Positions 20,822-33,180 of a stretch of 64,000 nt of DNA are shown here, one piece after another (the first letter of the stretch is position 1; each line of letters starts with the position of its first letter). This DNA is from Silene conica (taxonomy: Eukaryota; Streptophyta; Magnoliopsida; Caryophyllales; Caryophyllaceae), in contig CM055311.2 in assembly GCA_029255685.2 (NCBI GenBank), positions 61,804,548-61,868,547 of the forward strand. Direction: 5' to 3'. The position numbers were made by a program, and so were the translations under genes. The notes below the pieces were generated by a model. That model was given only the letters and a program-made list of their open reading frames with translations. It did no database searches and was not told where the DNA came from.

Positions 20822-23800
20822 TCAGAGTCTGTAGTCCAATCCAGCTCCGTATTTCCAGGCCTCCATATAGCATTTCCATTGGAACTTCATTTTAGATGGG
20901 AATTTGTCAACTGAAGGCCTGATAAGTGATAACACACCCATGATGGCCATGAAATGAAGCACTAATACATCACATAAAAAGGATATTCACCCTTACATAA
21001 ATGAACAAGAGGTAGAGCGAAAACTTACCTTATAAGAGGATCTACGTAGACCGAGAGGAATGTGTAGTAGCCGAGCATGAAAAAATGACCTGACCAGTCA
21101 AGCAACACTGGAATTCCAACCTGAATGAAGAAGCAACTCAATTCACACGAGCATGCTTGCCATAAGAATACATACACACTTATACCATAAACCAGTAACT
21201 AGTCACATAAACTCACATATACTCCGAGCATAACTACACCGTGCCATTTTAAAGATTAGTATAAGGTTGCCGTATACAAGAATATGGTCATCAAAGTTCC
21301 AAACAGTAGGGATTATCAATAACTTGCCTGCTTAAATATAGAAGGAATTATCTGCGGTTCAGTAAGCATGACCAGTCCCAACGTTTTCACAAGAGGTCCG
21401 AACTGAATTACATCCTGATCAACGACAACAAGATTCCATGTTCAGTTAGTGACCCATGATAAATACGATAAACAATGCTCCTTCCATCGCAGTTTTTAGC
21501 AAAAAAAATTAAAATATACAGAAATTACAGTTTTTGTACTAAAGAATCAAAATAAATGTTATAACAAACTTTATGTTCAACTATATATATGGAGAGATTT
21601 AGCATCAAAATGGGAGATAGTAGAAAGTGGAATAGAGGTAAATATCATGGAAGACTTTACCTGAAGGAATGGCCTCAACACAGGATCACCAAGCTTCTGC
21701 AGGATTCATACAATGTCAATATATCAGAAAAGAAGTCTTGTTTTAAACAAAACTTGGAAATTTAAACTTCATCAATCCGAAAAGAAAATAGATAATTTAA
21801 TTTAATTCATTACCTCCATGCTCTGAAAATTGACATGAAGAAGATCATTTATGAAAGAAGGTGAGACATCAGGCTGTTGCTTTGCACACATTGCTCTTTG
21901 AAATAGCCACGATGCGCTCAGATTCGGCTGCATGTATACATATTTTGCTTAAAGACACAAAGGAAACCAATCAGAATATATTGCATAATGCAAGGGTAAC
22001 ACTCACCAAATATGGATTCAGCAAAGATAAGCTGTATGAGTCAGTAAAGCTTCCCTTCATTGCTTCGTAGATTCCTGGTTCCACAGATCAGAATCTTATG
22101 AGAAAAGTTGTTTCCTGAATCCCGAAACCCTAACAGGTTGAAGAAAGTAAGAGAGACTGTGAAAGTCCCCCCTCCAGAAAGTAACCATATTAAATAAAGT
22201 ATAATTTGTGAGAAACTACCTTACATTTATGTCCATTTGTGAACAACTACCTTACTTTTTGTTTTTGGTTAAAAACTACCTTTCATTTTAATTTTTTGTT
22301 AAAAACTACCTAAAAAAAGTTTTGACGCCAATTTCTTTTTATTATTGGTTTCATATGTGTGATTTCTCTAAATTTTCATTCTTATTTTGTCGTTAAACTT
22401 GATATCCAAGCTTATCCTTCTTATCTAAAGTTCTAAACGAAAGTGAATTCTTGCCATTAGCTTCAATTTCTTTCTTTAAGCATGTGGAATAATTGGTCCG
22501 GATGATGAACATGGGCTAAATCGTATGAACTCTATGCTATTCGTGAATAAGAATGAAAATTAGAGAACTCACACGTGTGAAATCCAACTCATAAATTGGC
22601 CTCAGAAATTTTTTTAGGTAGTTTTTAACAAAAAATTAAAATAAAAGGTAGTTTTTAACCAAAAACAAAAAGTAAGGTAGTTGTTCACAAATGGACATAA
22701 ATGTAAGGTAGTTTCTCACAAATTATCCTTAAATAAATTTAAAACAACATTGGAGTGTATGCAACAAGATATATACAAGTATGTGTTATCACATGTATTT
22801 TCGGCTCTTTCACTTTTAAGGCCGTATCAGTGTCCAACACAATACTCAATAATATGGGAATGGAATCCCTACCCAATGCTTACCACTGTGACACTTCTAA
22901 AAAAGTAAAAAAAGGGAGGCTCACATAATGTAAGTAGAGGAAAAGAATGCATGTAACATTTAGTATGTTACGGAATAATTAACAATTTCAAGACTTGCTT
23001 ATCGAAAAATATCTCATTATCATTTTAGAATTTCAAATATTTCAAATTTGTAATTTTTGTTTTCCTGGGGCGTTTTCCAGCACCCATATCCTCCTCATTC
23101 AGGATATGGTCCCTGTGTCTAAATGTTAGCTATTATAGCGGAAACAGTACCAATTTAGCATCCTTTTCTAAACTAGAGTAATTGCATAAAATATATACCA
23201 GAAGACAATCTCTCAAGGTGCCTGGTCAAGCTACCAAAACCACCAAATGAAACCGGAGATTGAATGCCACTAGCATCACCGAACTGCAGGACACAAATTT
23301 AATAACTTTTGCCACTACAATCCATGAGAGAGTTCAGGGTTAGGATGTAGACACCTGCAGAATACGGTCAAATGCAGCCGGCAGTGGACTGTCATATAGC
23401 ATTACAGAGAGAGAAGTATTAGAACTAGTGATTTTACATCAGTTGATGTAAGAATTTGCATCACAAAGCAATACCAATTACAAATTACAGTAGACTAATA
23501 TGAAAGAGTGCACTTTGTATAGAATACTAGGGAGCAGACTGCTTCAGATATTGATTTTAATCTTTTCAAGGATATAATTACATCAGAAAATCAAAATTAA
23601 ATTACATAAAGCCGCCAAAGATACAGGAAATTTTTTAACATAGTGAATCTACACAAATTTACTTATGTATCAGCAAGAGACACTTTGGTGAAAATGTACG
23701 GCACGTACCAACAGCCCAATGTTAGATAATCTATGCTACTATTTTTTGTGTACAACTGTACAAGTATCGAACACGGGTACATATCTCAGCATTACTAAAT

Positions 23801-26800
23801 ATTTTTGACACGAGAACTCTGTCCTAATATGAGGATATGGATGTGGGGCACACCTTCAATGAAAAAAAAAAATCTAAATTTGAAACATTTCAAAAGAAAT
23901 AATGGACATAAGTTCGACAAGTAAAACTTGAAAATCATTAAATTTAACACTAATGACTCTCTTCCTTTACTTTTGTGAAACAAGCCTTAATAGTTTAGCT
24001 CTAGGAGAAGGCGGATTAACAAGTGTTGGGTACGGAATCCATACCCATATCCATGTCGTATCATGTTGACACAGTACTGTCCTAAAATTGAAGAGTCAAA
24101 GTAACATAGAAGAAAACAACCCAGATATGACCTTCATCGCCATGTGCATCAGGAAAGAACAAGATCTCCTCCCTATGTCCCTTATATATCTTCTTACTAT
24201 GTTTGAAGGTGTTATAGTCGAGTTTTCCTACTTTTTTTTCTTCCTTATTGTTCTTCCCAAAAATTGTCCATTTGTCTTGTGCGTTTTACTTAAAATGCCA
24301 TCATTTTATGACACAAACTTTTCTCTACTGCCTACTCTCTAAAATTTGTCCCTTTACTTTTATCGTTCAATAAATTATTGTATATGCTGGTTTGCGTGTA
24401 AAACCAAAGTTTAGGATATATTATAATTTATAGGAATGGAGGAAGTAAATTATTGTTCACTAAATAGCACAACATATACTTCAAAGAGAGCTCTCAGCTT
24501 AATAAATAGCCAGGCTGAACTAACTTTACCTGTCGCAATATGTAGGGAATATGCCATACACAACTCTCAGAATCTTCAAATCATCCAGAGAAACTCCCTA
24601 TCGACCAGGGATTAGAATACATCATTTAGAGTCATGCCATCAAGTAGAAAATTGCAGTCCGATCAAGGTATAGCAAAAAGGAGGAAGAAAAACAATTCAC
24701 AGCCAAAGAAGTGTCTCTACGACGGATATTAACACAGATACAGTCAATTCCATTTCTACTCTATCTTCTAAATGGATGTTTTCAAAAAAGAGATCATGAA
24801 TGATCATCAAAGTCTTTAACAGCTAGAAATCATCAGAAAAGAGCATTCGTGCTCAAAAAGAATATTTTTTGTACTTGACAACTTGCCAGAATGTAGCAAG
24901 AAGAGGCGGTGTGAAGTAAATTCAACTCACAAACCCTCACTCGTCAACTCCATGTCCAGATGATCACTTGTCAACTCCTTGCCCAGATGATAGCTGTGGA
25001 GTAAATTTCTAACCCATCTTCTCATACAATTACCACAAGGGACCCATTGGAGGTGATCTAATGTTTCTACATGAAGACGTAAGGCAGGCCATCTTTTGAA
25101 GAATTTTGAATAGAGGCCGTTCCAGATGAATTTCAAATAACACCTATAAAAATGACTTTAAATATGGGCATAAAAGACTAATGACAATGCTCAGCACTCA
25201 CGTCTGGTAATTAATTAGTATTTACGGCAAATTCAAGATCCAGCATGAAAGAAGTTGATTAAAATGAGAACACTATCTGAAGATAAGATTGTTAAAGAAT
25301 ATCAATTACTACATGCATGTCTTCAATATTCAGTTAACCTGATAGTTTGGCATTAAATCCCAGTAACTTTCTAAGAGCTCCTCCAAGGTAGGGCATCCTG
25401 GTTGAGGATCAACATAAGTGAACATGTAAGCCGTTCTATCAGAGGGACCAGAACCTGCAGGGAACGCCTGCAAAATGTGTGGATCAAGATTGAGAGATGA
25501 ATATTTGTACAAATCAGATTATTCAAATCACAGACTGAAATAATGAGCTTGAAGATGCTTTACCTCCCAAAAAAGCTGTACGTCTGACCCACCAATATTC
25601 TTGACCGCTGAACTACTATAGATTACATCACTTGTACTATTGTTCCTAAACCCACGTGCACATGAACCGACAACTACGCAAACACCATCTGGCTTCCGTC
25701 CATCCCTTACCTGTAAATCAAAATAACACAAGGAATTTATCAAACTGGCAAATTCAGTCAACAAAGCAGCTCCATGAGATATTTCAGTTTTGTTGATTTC
25801 TGGGATAGTTTTCCATTGACTCATTGTTCTTTGATTCTTGATTATGATGAAATAAAGCAAAATGACTTACAAAATAGGTCACATTTATTTTTATTGTTAA
25901 GTAGCATTAGTTTGATGCAGTTCTAAATGCAAAATTTCATTATGAGTAATCTAGAAATGGGCTCACAGGGGGTAAGGTTGCGGTACCCGTACCCTTGAGG
26001 GCGTTAGATAATGTTGGTTTTTATTCCTCGGAAAGATAGATCAGTGTATCTGAGAAAAATGTAGGGCTGCCCTCTAGTAAGACCTTCTGAAAGTAGGGAA
26101 AGTTCGACTAGGCAACTAGAGCTAAAAGCCAAGTGGTAGACTACTCCATCCACTTCTTATGGAGCCAAAGGTTCATTTCTATACGAAGTTAAGATGTACA
26201 AAATTGATGCTTTTGTCTATTTGAGATATATGACGGAGCTTTTAAACAGTACGGAAAACCTCTTATTCACAAATTGATGCATTTGTCCATTTGAGATATA
26301 ATCGTTGATACAACCATCGCCATGCTACATAAAAGCATCCATATGTTAAGAGTAAAGACTGATCCATCTTACCCTAAAAAAAGACTGACCTGTCTTACAA
26401 TAGGAGAAAAATTTCCCATAGCATCAATAATCAGATCTGATGATAGAGTTTTTCCATCAGATAGTTCCAGAACCTGCAACGGAGAGTCATCAACAAAGGC
26501 GAGAAAATAAGCGAGTAGCCAGCTTGAACATGTAAGAAGGTACTAATGTTTCAAGTTGACATAGTTGGATCTCAACCCTTCAGTTATTCAGTTTTAAAGT
26601 AAAATAGCATAGGATGGAGAAGGTCAACACTCAGAAGATGAGGTGGTAGGTCCACATGTTAGATTATGCTGAGATCAAGTGAGCTTACTGCTGCATTATC
26701 ATACACAGATACGGTAGAAACCCCACAACCCTCCAAGATTACACCGCCAAGGGAATTGAAGTTGTCCTTCATGATATCTACAAGTCGTTGTGGTCTATAT

Positions 26801-29800
26801 AACAGACAAAAGACAATGAAGAGATCAAAATGCAGAAAGCAAAGATTTTTTAACGGTAGTAGAGCCTTAATTCCAAACTAATTTGGGGTTGGCTGATGTG
26901 AACCATCTCCTGAAAGTGTCAATGACAGAAAGTAAAAATAAAAATAAAATTTGAAAGAACAAAAAAAAAAGCAAAGGCTAATGTAAGGAGTTAATAAGTA
27001 AATGATTATTAGAGAACTGAATCTTTGAAGTCAGAGTTCTGATTTAGCCAATCAATCTGAGAAGTAACAGGTTAACTGTAAGGAATTCCAATACCTTTCT
27101 TTCTTGGAACTTGCACTAGGACACACATAAGCTATAGACGTGATGCGTGGTATATTTACGATTGTGATTAAGCATGCATTTCTCACATTATAACTAGTTA
27201 AAGTTCGGAAGCAACATGCAACTTACCAGAGATGGTGAGTAAACCTACTTCAAGACATAATTTTTCTGGTGAAAACTACAAATCTACAGTAACATTAGCC
27301 CAGTGTCTAGAAGGTTCCCTCCTATGGTAAAGCCAAAAGAGCCGATTGTACCCGACAATCTTCCTATGTTAAAACTACAGGAGCCTATTCCTGGATGACC
27401 TAGTGAAATTTACGTTGAGACCCGCGGCCACTTTACAACATAAGAAGCACAACTTTATTTCATTGAGTTCTAAAGTTGAATAATAATGAATCTTTGGCTC
27501 TATTGAAAAGGGAATCATCTACTATAGTCTATCTAGGCAGAAATATTATCATATTACTTGCCACATACAAATAAATGACAGAGACAAATTTACAAAGATG
27601 CAAGCATTAAGCTGCTTAGAGATTTAGAAGCACTTATCATGACGTCTTTCACACTAACTAAATTTGAACATTTAAATTTTATCTTTGGGTATATCGTTTG
27701 AGGCTTTGAGCAAAATGTAACGCAGAAAAGCCTTTGGTTTTGAGTTTATTTTAGTTCTTACAGAAAAGAAAAAAGATTAAAAGCTTCATTCATAATTTCA
27801 TACTGTATATGCTACTATGCGGTATGAATGTCCTCCCTGGTTTAAAGCAAGCTTTATCTAGTTTCCATCAATTTACTCTTTCAGAAGCTTAACGCTTGAA
27901 CAAATATTAAAGCAAGAAAAGAACACAGTGATTTTACCAATGCAGTATGAAAGGAGAAGGATAGTAGCATGTTAATATAAAAAAGACGAAAACAGGAAAA
28001 GAATACCATATAGAACATAATAGGAGCAACATTTTTTCTACATTTTTATGAGAAGCAAGCATGTTAGTAATTGCTTTTCCGATTTTATCTATGCATCACA
28101 TATGCAACTAAAGAGCCAAAGAGGCAAGGTCAGACTTACGAAATGCCAAGATTTAGAATGTCCTCCATCCAAATTTCACCCTTTCCTTCAAATCCACATC
28201 TGTTCTGCAGAGCCAGGGAAACAAAATTACACATTTAAAGGCCATGCAAAATCAAGTGATATGACTCCAATTGCAAAATCGCAGACGGAAATCTTGAAAT
28301 AACAGAGACAGAATCTTCCAATGCAGTCATATGCACTCAATCTGATTAGAGAAAGGACAAATTGTTTGAGTAATATCAAACAAGACCAAAAACTAAATAT
28401 TGACTTCCTACAATTAAGATAAATATTATTAAGTTGTAGGATGAATGCAAAAGAACACAGTTGAAAACATACAGTACTCATCGCAGATTCAATACGCAGA
28501 AGGATACTGCCCTAGTTGTCATTTAGGCATTCTCCTAGCGCTTAAAAAAAATATATTTAATGCCGACACCATATATGAACCGTGTAATGTCATGACAACC
28601 TTCACACGGGTCATAAACTTAGGTTTCATATATTAGCTAATTGCTAATTATCAAGATAAGAAGCAAATATAAACTCACAGGATTGAATGTGGCGGATATA
28701 GCTTGTTCAATATCATCTTCATCCAAAATGCCAACTTTCACAAGTTCCAACAACTCTTTCCTCGAAATATTCCATTCTTGTTCTCTCTGGTCACAAACTC
28801 AGCACATTAATGAAGTCCCTAAAAGAAAGTAGACGGTCATCCAAGCAAGTTCTCACTCGAGTTTATGAGATATACCCCTTTGAGTACATTTCTTTCCACG
28901 ATCGCAACCTTTAGGCCTTTGGCACTCAATGCAGTGGCAAGAAAGATTCCCAAAGTACCTCCGCATACTATGACATCATATGTCTCTACTACATTGCCGA
29001 CATCTTCACTATGCTTAAAGGAACCGCGAAATCTAGTAACGACCTGTGGTGGTTTGGCTACTGCAATATCAAGTTGTGTGTACATTCAATTTAGTCAGAC
29101 CCTTCAAGAACATAGATCTGGAAATGTCAAAACACAAAGACGTCGTAAAATAGGAAACCTGGTTCTACAGAGCAAATTTTCATCCATAATTGATCCAGCC
29201 TCTTCAAAGCACCATAGGAATTTGCTCCACCAGCTCCACCAACTTCAGCTCCTACGGAGATGTTTTCCATTATTCTCTACTCGAAAGAAATCAAATATAA
29301 GGAACTAGAAAACCTAGTATCGTCAAATAATGCATACAATACAATACAACAACTGAACAACAGTAATACTGTCATAATAACATTACCTCACTATCCCCCG
29401 CCCACAGCAGACTGACTTAAGGCCAAAGGGTGGTCTAATGAACAAAGTCTTCAATTTATTTTGCAATATTGTTATGCGGGATCTTGTTTGATTCAGCATT
29501 ACAAGTAGAATAGAATATCAAACTTTTAAATTTATTTATGAGGTAAATTTAAGATATGGCATTGAATGGAGTAATAGATAGGTGTTTAGGGATGAGCCGT
29601 GCCAAAAAACTTCATTCTAAAATGCATCAAACCTATGCTATGCAATATGCATACATCACCGATGCAGAAAGCAAGGTTACTAGGTTAGTGAATGATTTTG
29701 CTTTATTCCATAATCATCATTGATTCATCTAGCTTAGCCGAAAAAAGCGAGTCATTGGTTGTTAAATTCAACAACGAGTCTGGGCCACACCCGAACGGAG

Positions 29801-30312
29801 GAGAAAGAGGGTTTCTTCACATTGGTCACTTGGAAAATGGTAACATACATGCTCATTGCTCAGTAATAAAAACATATGATTTCAATTTTCAACCATGGAT
29901 TGTTAATTTTGTTTCAACTACAATATTTCTATACAATTTTTTTGTTGGGTTTTATATTTTTAGTTAAATGTACTCCATACCATGTTACAGAATTTTATAT
30001 GAAACAATCAGACAGAAATATATATTCTGTCTTAATACAAAGGGGTTTCACAAATGGCATAAATTCCCCTTTAAACATCATACTGTAAGGCAAATTGATG
30101 GGTTCGCAAGAGTCGGGAATCAAACATGGCCCCTTGTTTAAATTAAAAGGTAAATGAAAAGAAAAGAGTACTTGGGTTCTAGTAGGAGACTGTTGAGAGC
30201 AGATTTTAAGATGACGAGGAGTAGAGAGTTTTCCAAGTAATAATGAAGAGTGATGGACGCCAATGCCATTGATGAGGTTGCATGGCTGAAACTGAAGCAC
30301 ACCCATTCCCAT
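20822..30312 (-). CDS. FAD/NAD(P)-binding oxidoreductase family protein, probably plastid-targeted
   Basis: Exons on the minus strand, 5' to 3': 30172-30312 (proposed transit exon), 29159-29276, 28876-29060, 28679-28786, 28140-28204, 26689-26794, 26390-26473, 25564-25710, 25339-25467, 24530-24597, 23355-23388, 23199-23283, 22007-22074, 21814-21927, 21661-21696, 21328-21414, 21029-21120 and 20822-20918. All join in frame to 587 codons with a TGA stop. The intron after 21328 starts with GC (GC-AG). An N-terminal Rossmann motif (YDVIVCGGTLGIFLATALSA, about residue 114 on) binds FAD. Downstream blocks are RKPDGVCVVVGSCARGF, FTYVDPQPG, FGDASGIQSPVSFGGFGS and a hydrophobic C-terminal stretch (VGIPVLLDWSGHFFMLGYYT). 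This is a plant FAD-dependent oxidoreductase family related to lycopene cyclase and geranylgeranyl reductase flavoproteins. The substrate is unknown. If exon 1 is not used, translation can start at the ATG at 29268-29270 (538 codons). Confidence 0.88.
22199..22728. mobile_element. Mutator-like MITE with long TIRs, TSD TTAAATAAA
   Basis: Inverted terminal repeats of about 115 bp start GTATAATTTGTGAGAAACTA on the left and GGATAATTTGTGAGAAACTA on the inverted right. They contain repeated CTACCTTAC and AAAAACTACCT motifs. A perfect 9-bp duplication TTAAATAAA flanks it (22190-22198, 22729-22737), typical of Mutator-like elements. It has no transposase and lies in the intron between the oxidoreductase exons 22007-22074 and 23199-23283. 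Confidence 0.9.
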
Positions 30313-31036
30313 ACCTGATAAGTGATACCTTAGCTTGCTTCAATGTCCAGAACACACCAGAAATGGTATCAACATTAAACATACCCAAGTTTTTAGGGGA
30401 CTTCATAAGACTAAAGGTAATCACCAATTTAAGAAGTGCCCCAAAACATTACACGTCTACTGGATTTCATCAATAACCAAATGATCGTGACTTGTGAATG
30501 GGACCAAATATCAATGCCACCCTGTTGCTTTCGCTCCTACTCTCGCAACTAGGGAAGGCAGCGGATCCTAGTTTCGGTCTAGATTCGTAAGACTCGACCC
30601 TAATGAATCGGATCTGAATTCTATTTTTCAGACCCGTTGGATTCGGATCGGATCTGGATCCACTAGTTTTAAAACGAATTTGGATCTGGATCCTTTTACG
30701 CAGACCCGGATCCGACCCCGGACCCGTTTTCATAGTAAAAACATCCAGTTTTGAGAAAAAAAAGGCAGGAGTCTCTCATTAATTTAGAAAATGTATAAAA
30801 TGCTTCACTCTCTAGCTTTCATTTCTCTCCTTGTTTTTCCCTCATCTTCATTTCACATCCAAACCGTTTAATATAGGGGTTGTGAAACGTCGTCGACGTT
30901 TTATAACAAATCGTCGACGTTTTTCATAATAATTACCTCCCTTACCCTGACTCTCTCTCCACCATATTTTCTCCCAAACAAACAACAAAATTTTAAAAAA
31001 CTCGGTAACTACGTTTAAAAAAACAACAACGATTCA
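30313..31036. other. Intergenic stretch with a GGATCC/GGATCTGG-rich segment
   Basis: This holds the upstream flank of the minus-strand oxidoreductase gene. At about 30545-30725 there is a cluster of GGATC, ACCCG and GGATCTGG motifs, similar in style to the GC-rich hAT ends elsewhere, but I could not define TIRs or a target duplication. CGTCGACGTTTT occurs twice at about 30890-30925 in a short inverted arrangement. Confidence 0.4.
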
Positions 31037-31158
31037 ATGTCAAACAACGAACAATCAATATCGGTAAGTGACTACAAATCTATTTTCATTTGAATCGAAT
31101 TATATTGAATATTTTACATGTTTAAGCCATTATTTCATATGAATTGAATTACATGTTA

Positions 31159-32785
31159 GGGGCGTTTGGTTAGAGAAAGGGAAAGAGTAAGGAAATAAGA
31201 AAGGGTAAGAGGGGAAAGGAAAAGGGATTACCTAAAATTTAGGGTCGTGCTTTTTCACATACGGATTTTACTTTTTCACATACGACTTTTACAATTTTAC
31301 CCTTGACATATTTTTCATTTCCCCACCAAATTGATTTTTTCCTCTCTTCCTCCACCTCCTTTTACCCTACCCGTTCATTACCTCCACCCAAAAAGTCATT
31401 TAATACTCAGATTAAGCACTGTGATTGCTTTGATTTTTTCTCCTGTAGAAATCAAAGACACCATGAGTCGACACTAACTATTATTCTTGATAGAAAGAAA
31501 AAATTATTTATAATCTTTCTTATTCTTCTCATATTTGTGAATTTCAATGATATTGGGAGTGTATGATTTGCTGCCGATTTTATGAATAATGGCAAATGAG
31601 AGTTGATTCATGTATGTGCTTCGTGGTTTCAATCGTCGGCAATCGAAGTTGGAAAACAAAAATATAAAACAAAATCTTATAATTCAGGTTATCCTTCTCA
31701 GACACTTCCCCTCCCTCGGACTCCCCACCCAGTACTCTAGTGACCTACTAATAACCGCACTACGCCCCCGCTCCGAGCACCGTCGGTATTAGGAACTGAA
31801 GATGAAAAAGGAAGAAGATATAAGGAATTGCCAAAATTCATGGTAATTTGGACTCCCATTAATTTCACTAATTAACATTTATAAACCCTAATAATTTCAA
31901 TAGACAATTGTTAAACAATAAAATTATTTTACAAATTTGAAAATTATAATACCTTATTAAGTTTTTAGAGCACTTAGATTTGATTTTAGAAAAAATGGGT
32001 GACTTAATTTGTTTAGGTTAGAAAAGGGTATGGAGTGGAAAATTAAAGAAAAAGTGTATGTGAAAGAGTAAAGTTCGTATGCGAAAAAGTAATTCCGAAA
32101 ATTTAATAGGTTGTTTGGTTACTCTAAGAAAGATAATTAATGGTCCACTCACACTCACTCCTACCACTAACACACACCACCACAAATAACCACTTCTCTA
32201 CTGGCGGACAATGGTGGAGGTGGCATGGTGGTGGTGGAGGAGATGTCATGGCGGTGGTGGCGGTAGTGGGGTGTTATGGCGGTGGCGGTGGTGGTGACGA
32301 CGGTGATGGTCACGGTGGTGATGGTGGTGGGGGTGTCATGGCGGCGGTGGTGGCGATGGTGGTGGTAGAGATGTCATGGCGGTGACGGTGGCGGAGGTGG
32401 CGGTGGTCACGACGATGATGGTGGTGGGGGTGTCACGACGATGATGGTGGTGGTGGTGGTGGTAGGGGTGTTATGGCGCTGGTGGCGGTGATAGTGGTGG
32501 GGGTGGCGGCGGCGGCGGTGGCGACATAGTGGTGGTTTGGTGGTGGCTATTGTGGTGGTAGTTGTAAGTGTGGTGGTAGATGAAAAAAGTGGTTGAAGGG
32601 TAACAAGGGTAATGAAATATTAAACCCTTGGGGGTGGGGGGGTGGGGGGGGTAAGGAATTAGAAGGATTGAGGGGTAAGGGAGAGAGTTCAATTCTCTTT
32701 GATTGTGTCAAACAAACACCAACAAAAGGAATGAATAACTTTGTTTCCCTTTCCCTTTCTTATAGACCCCCAACCAAACGCCCCC
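31159..32785. mobile_element. PIF/Harbinger-like non-autonomous element, TSD TTA
   Basis: The left end GGGGCGTTTGGTTAGAG and the right end CAACCAAACGCCCCC are inverted repeats, flanked by TTA (31156-31158, 32786-32788). The TTTGGTT-type TIR with TTA target matches PIF/Harbinger MITE families. Subterminal purine-rich (AAGGGAAAGAG) and pyrimidine-rich (CCCTTTCCCTTTC) stretches mirror each other. There is no transposase. The interior contains a long GGTGGC repeat. Confidence 0.8.
32205..32580. repeat. Degenerate (GGTGGC)n / GGTGATGGT minisatellite
   Basis: Trinucleotide-based G-rich tract with GGTGGTGG, GGCGGTGG and ATGGTGGTGG blocks. It explains the glycine-rich plus-strand and proline-rich minus-strand ORFs, which are not genes. 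Confidence 0.9.
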
Positions 32786-32884
32786 TTAGTATTGAATCAG
32801 TATTGAATTAGACACACCCCATAGCTTGAACACGACACGCCCCATAGCCTATGAAATTTCGAAATTTTTGTCCATAAATGAAGA

Positions 32885-33180
32885 GGGACGTGAAAACTCA
32901 ACATCCTTAATGGAGAGGGACGTGCGAATTCAACATCCCTCATGGCCATGGACGTGAATAGTACACGTCCCCCATGGAGAGGGATGTTGAATCCACACGT
33001 CGCTCATGGAGGGGGACGTGCAGAATCAACGTCCAGCATGGCAAGGACGTCCAGATTCAACGTCCTCAGTGGAGCTAGACGTGAAAATCAATTCACGTTC
33101 CCAGCTGGCTTGGGCGTCTGTTTTTCACGTCCCTTGTTGGATGGGACGTGAAATTTCAAAGTCCCTCCCTGGATCAGACT
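32885..33180. repeat. About nine tandem 32-33 bp units able to form hairpins
   Basis: Units have the plan GGGACGTG, then an A/T-rich spacer (AATTCAA or similar), then CACGTCC or ACGTCC, then CTCATGGAGA. GACGTG and CACGTC alternate regularly, so each unit can pair with itself or with its neighbour. Sequence identity between units is moderate while the GACGT/ACGTC core is kept. The array lies just upstream of the acceptor of the FAR1-like ORF. Confidence 0.75.

Noticed and set aside
32140..32692. Gly-rich and Pro-rich ORFs
   Set aside because: Artefacts of the GGTGGC tract in the PIF-like element.
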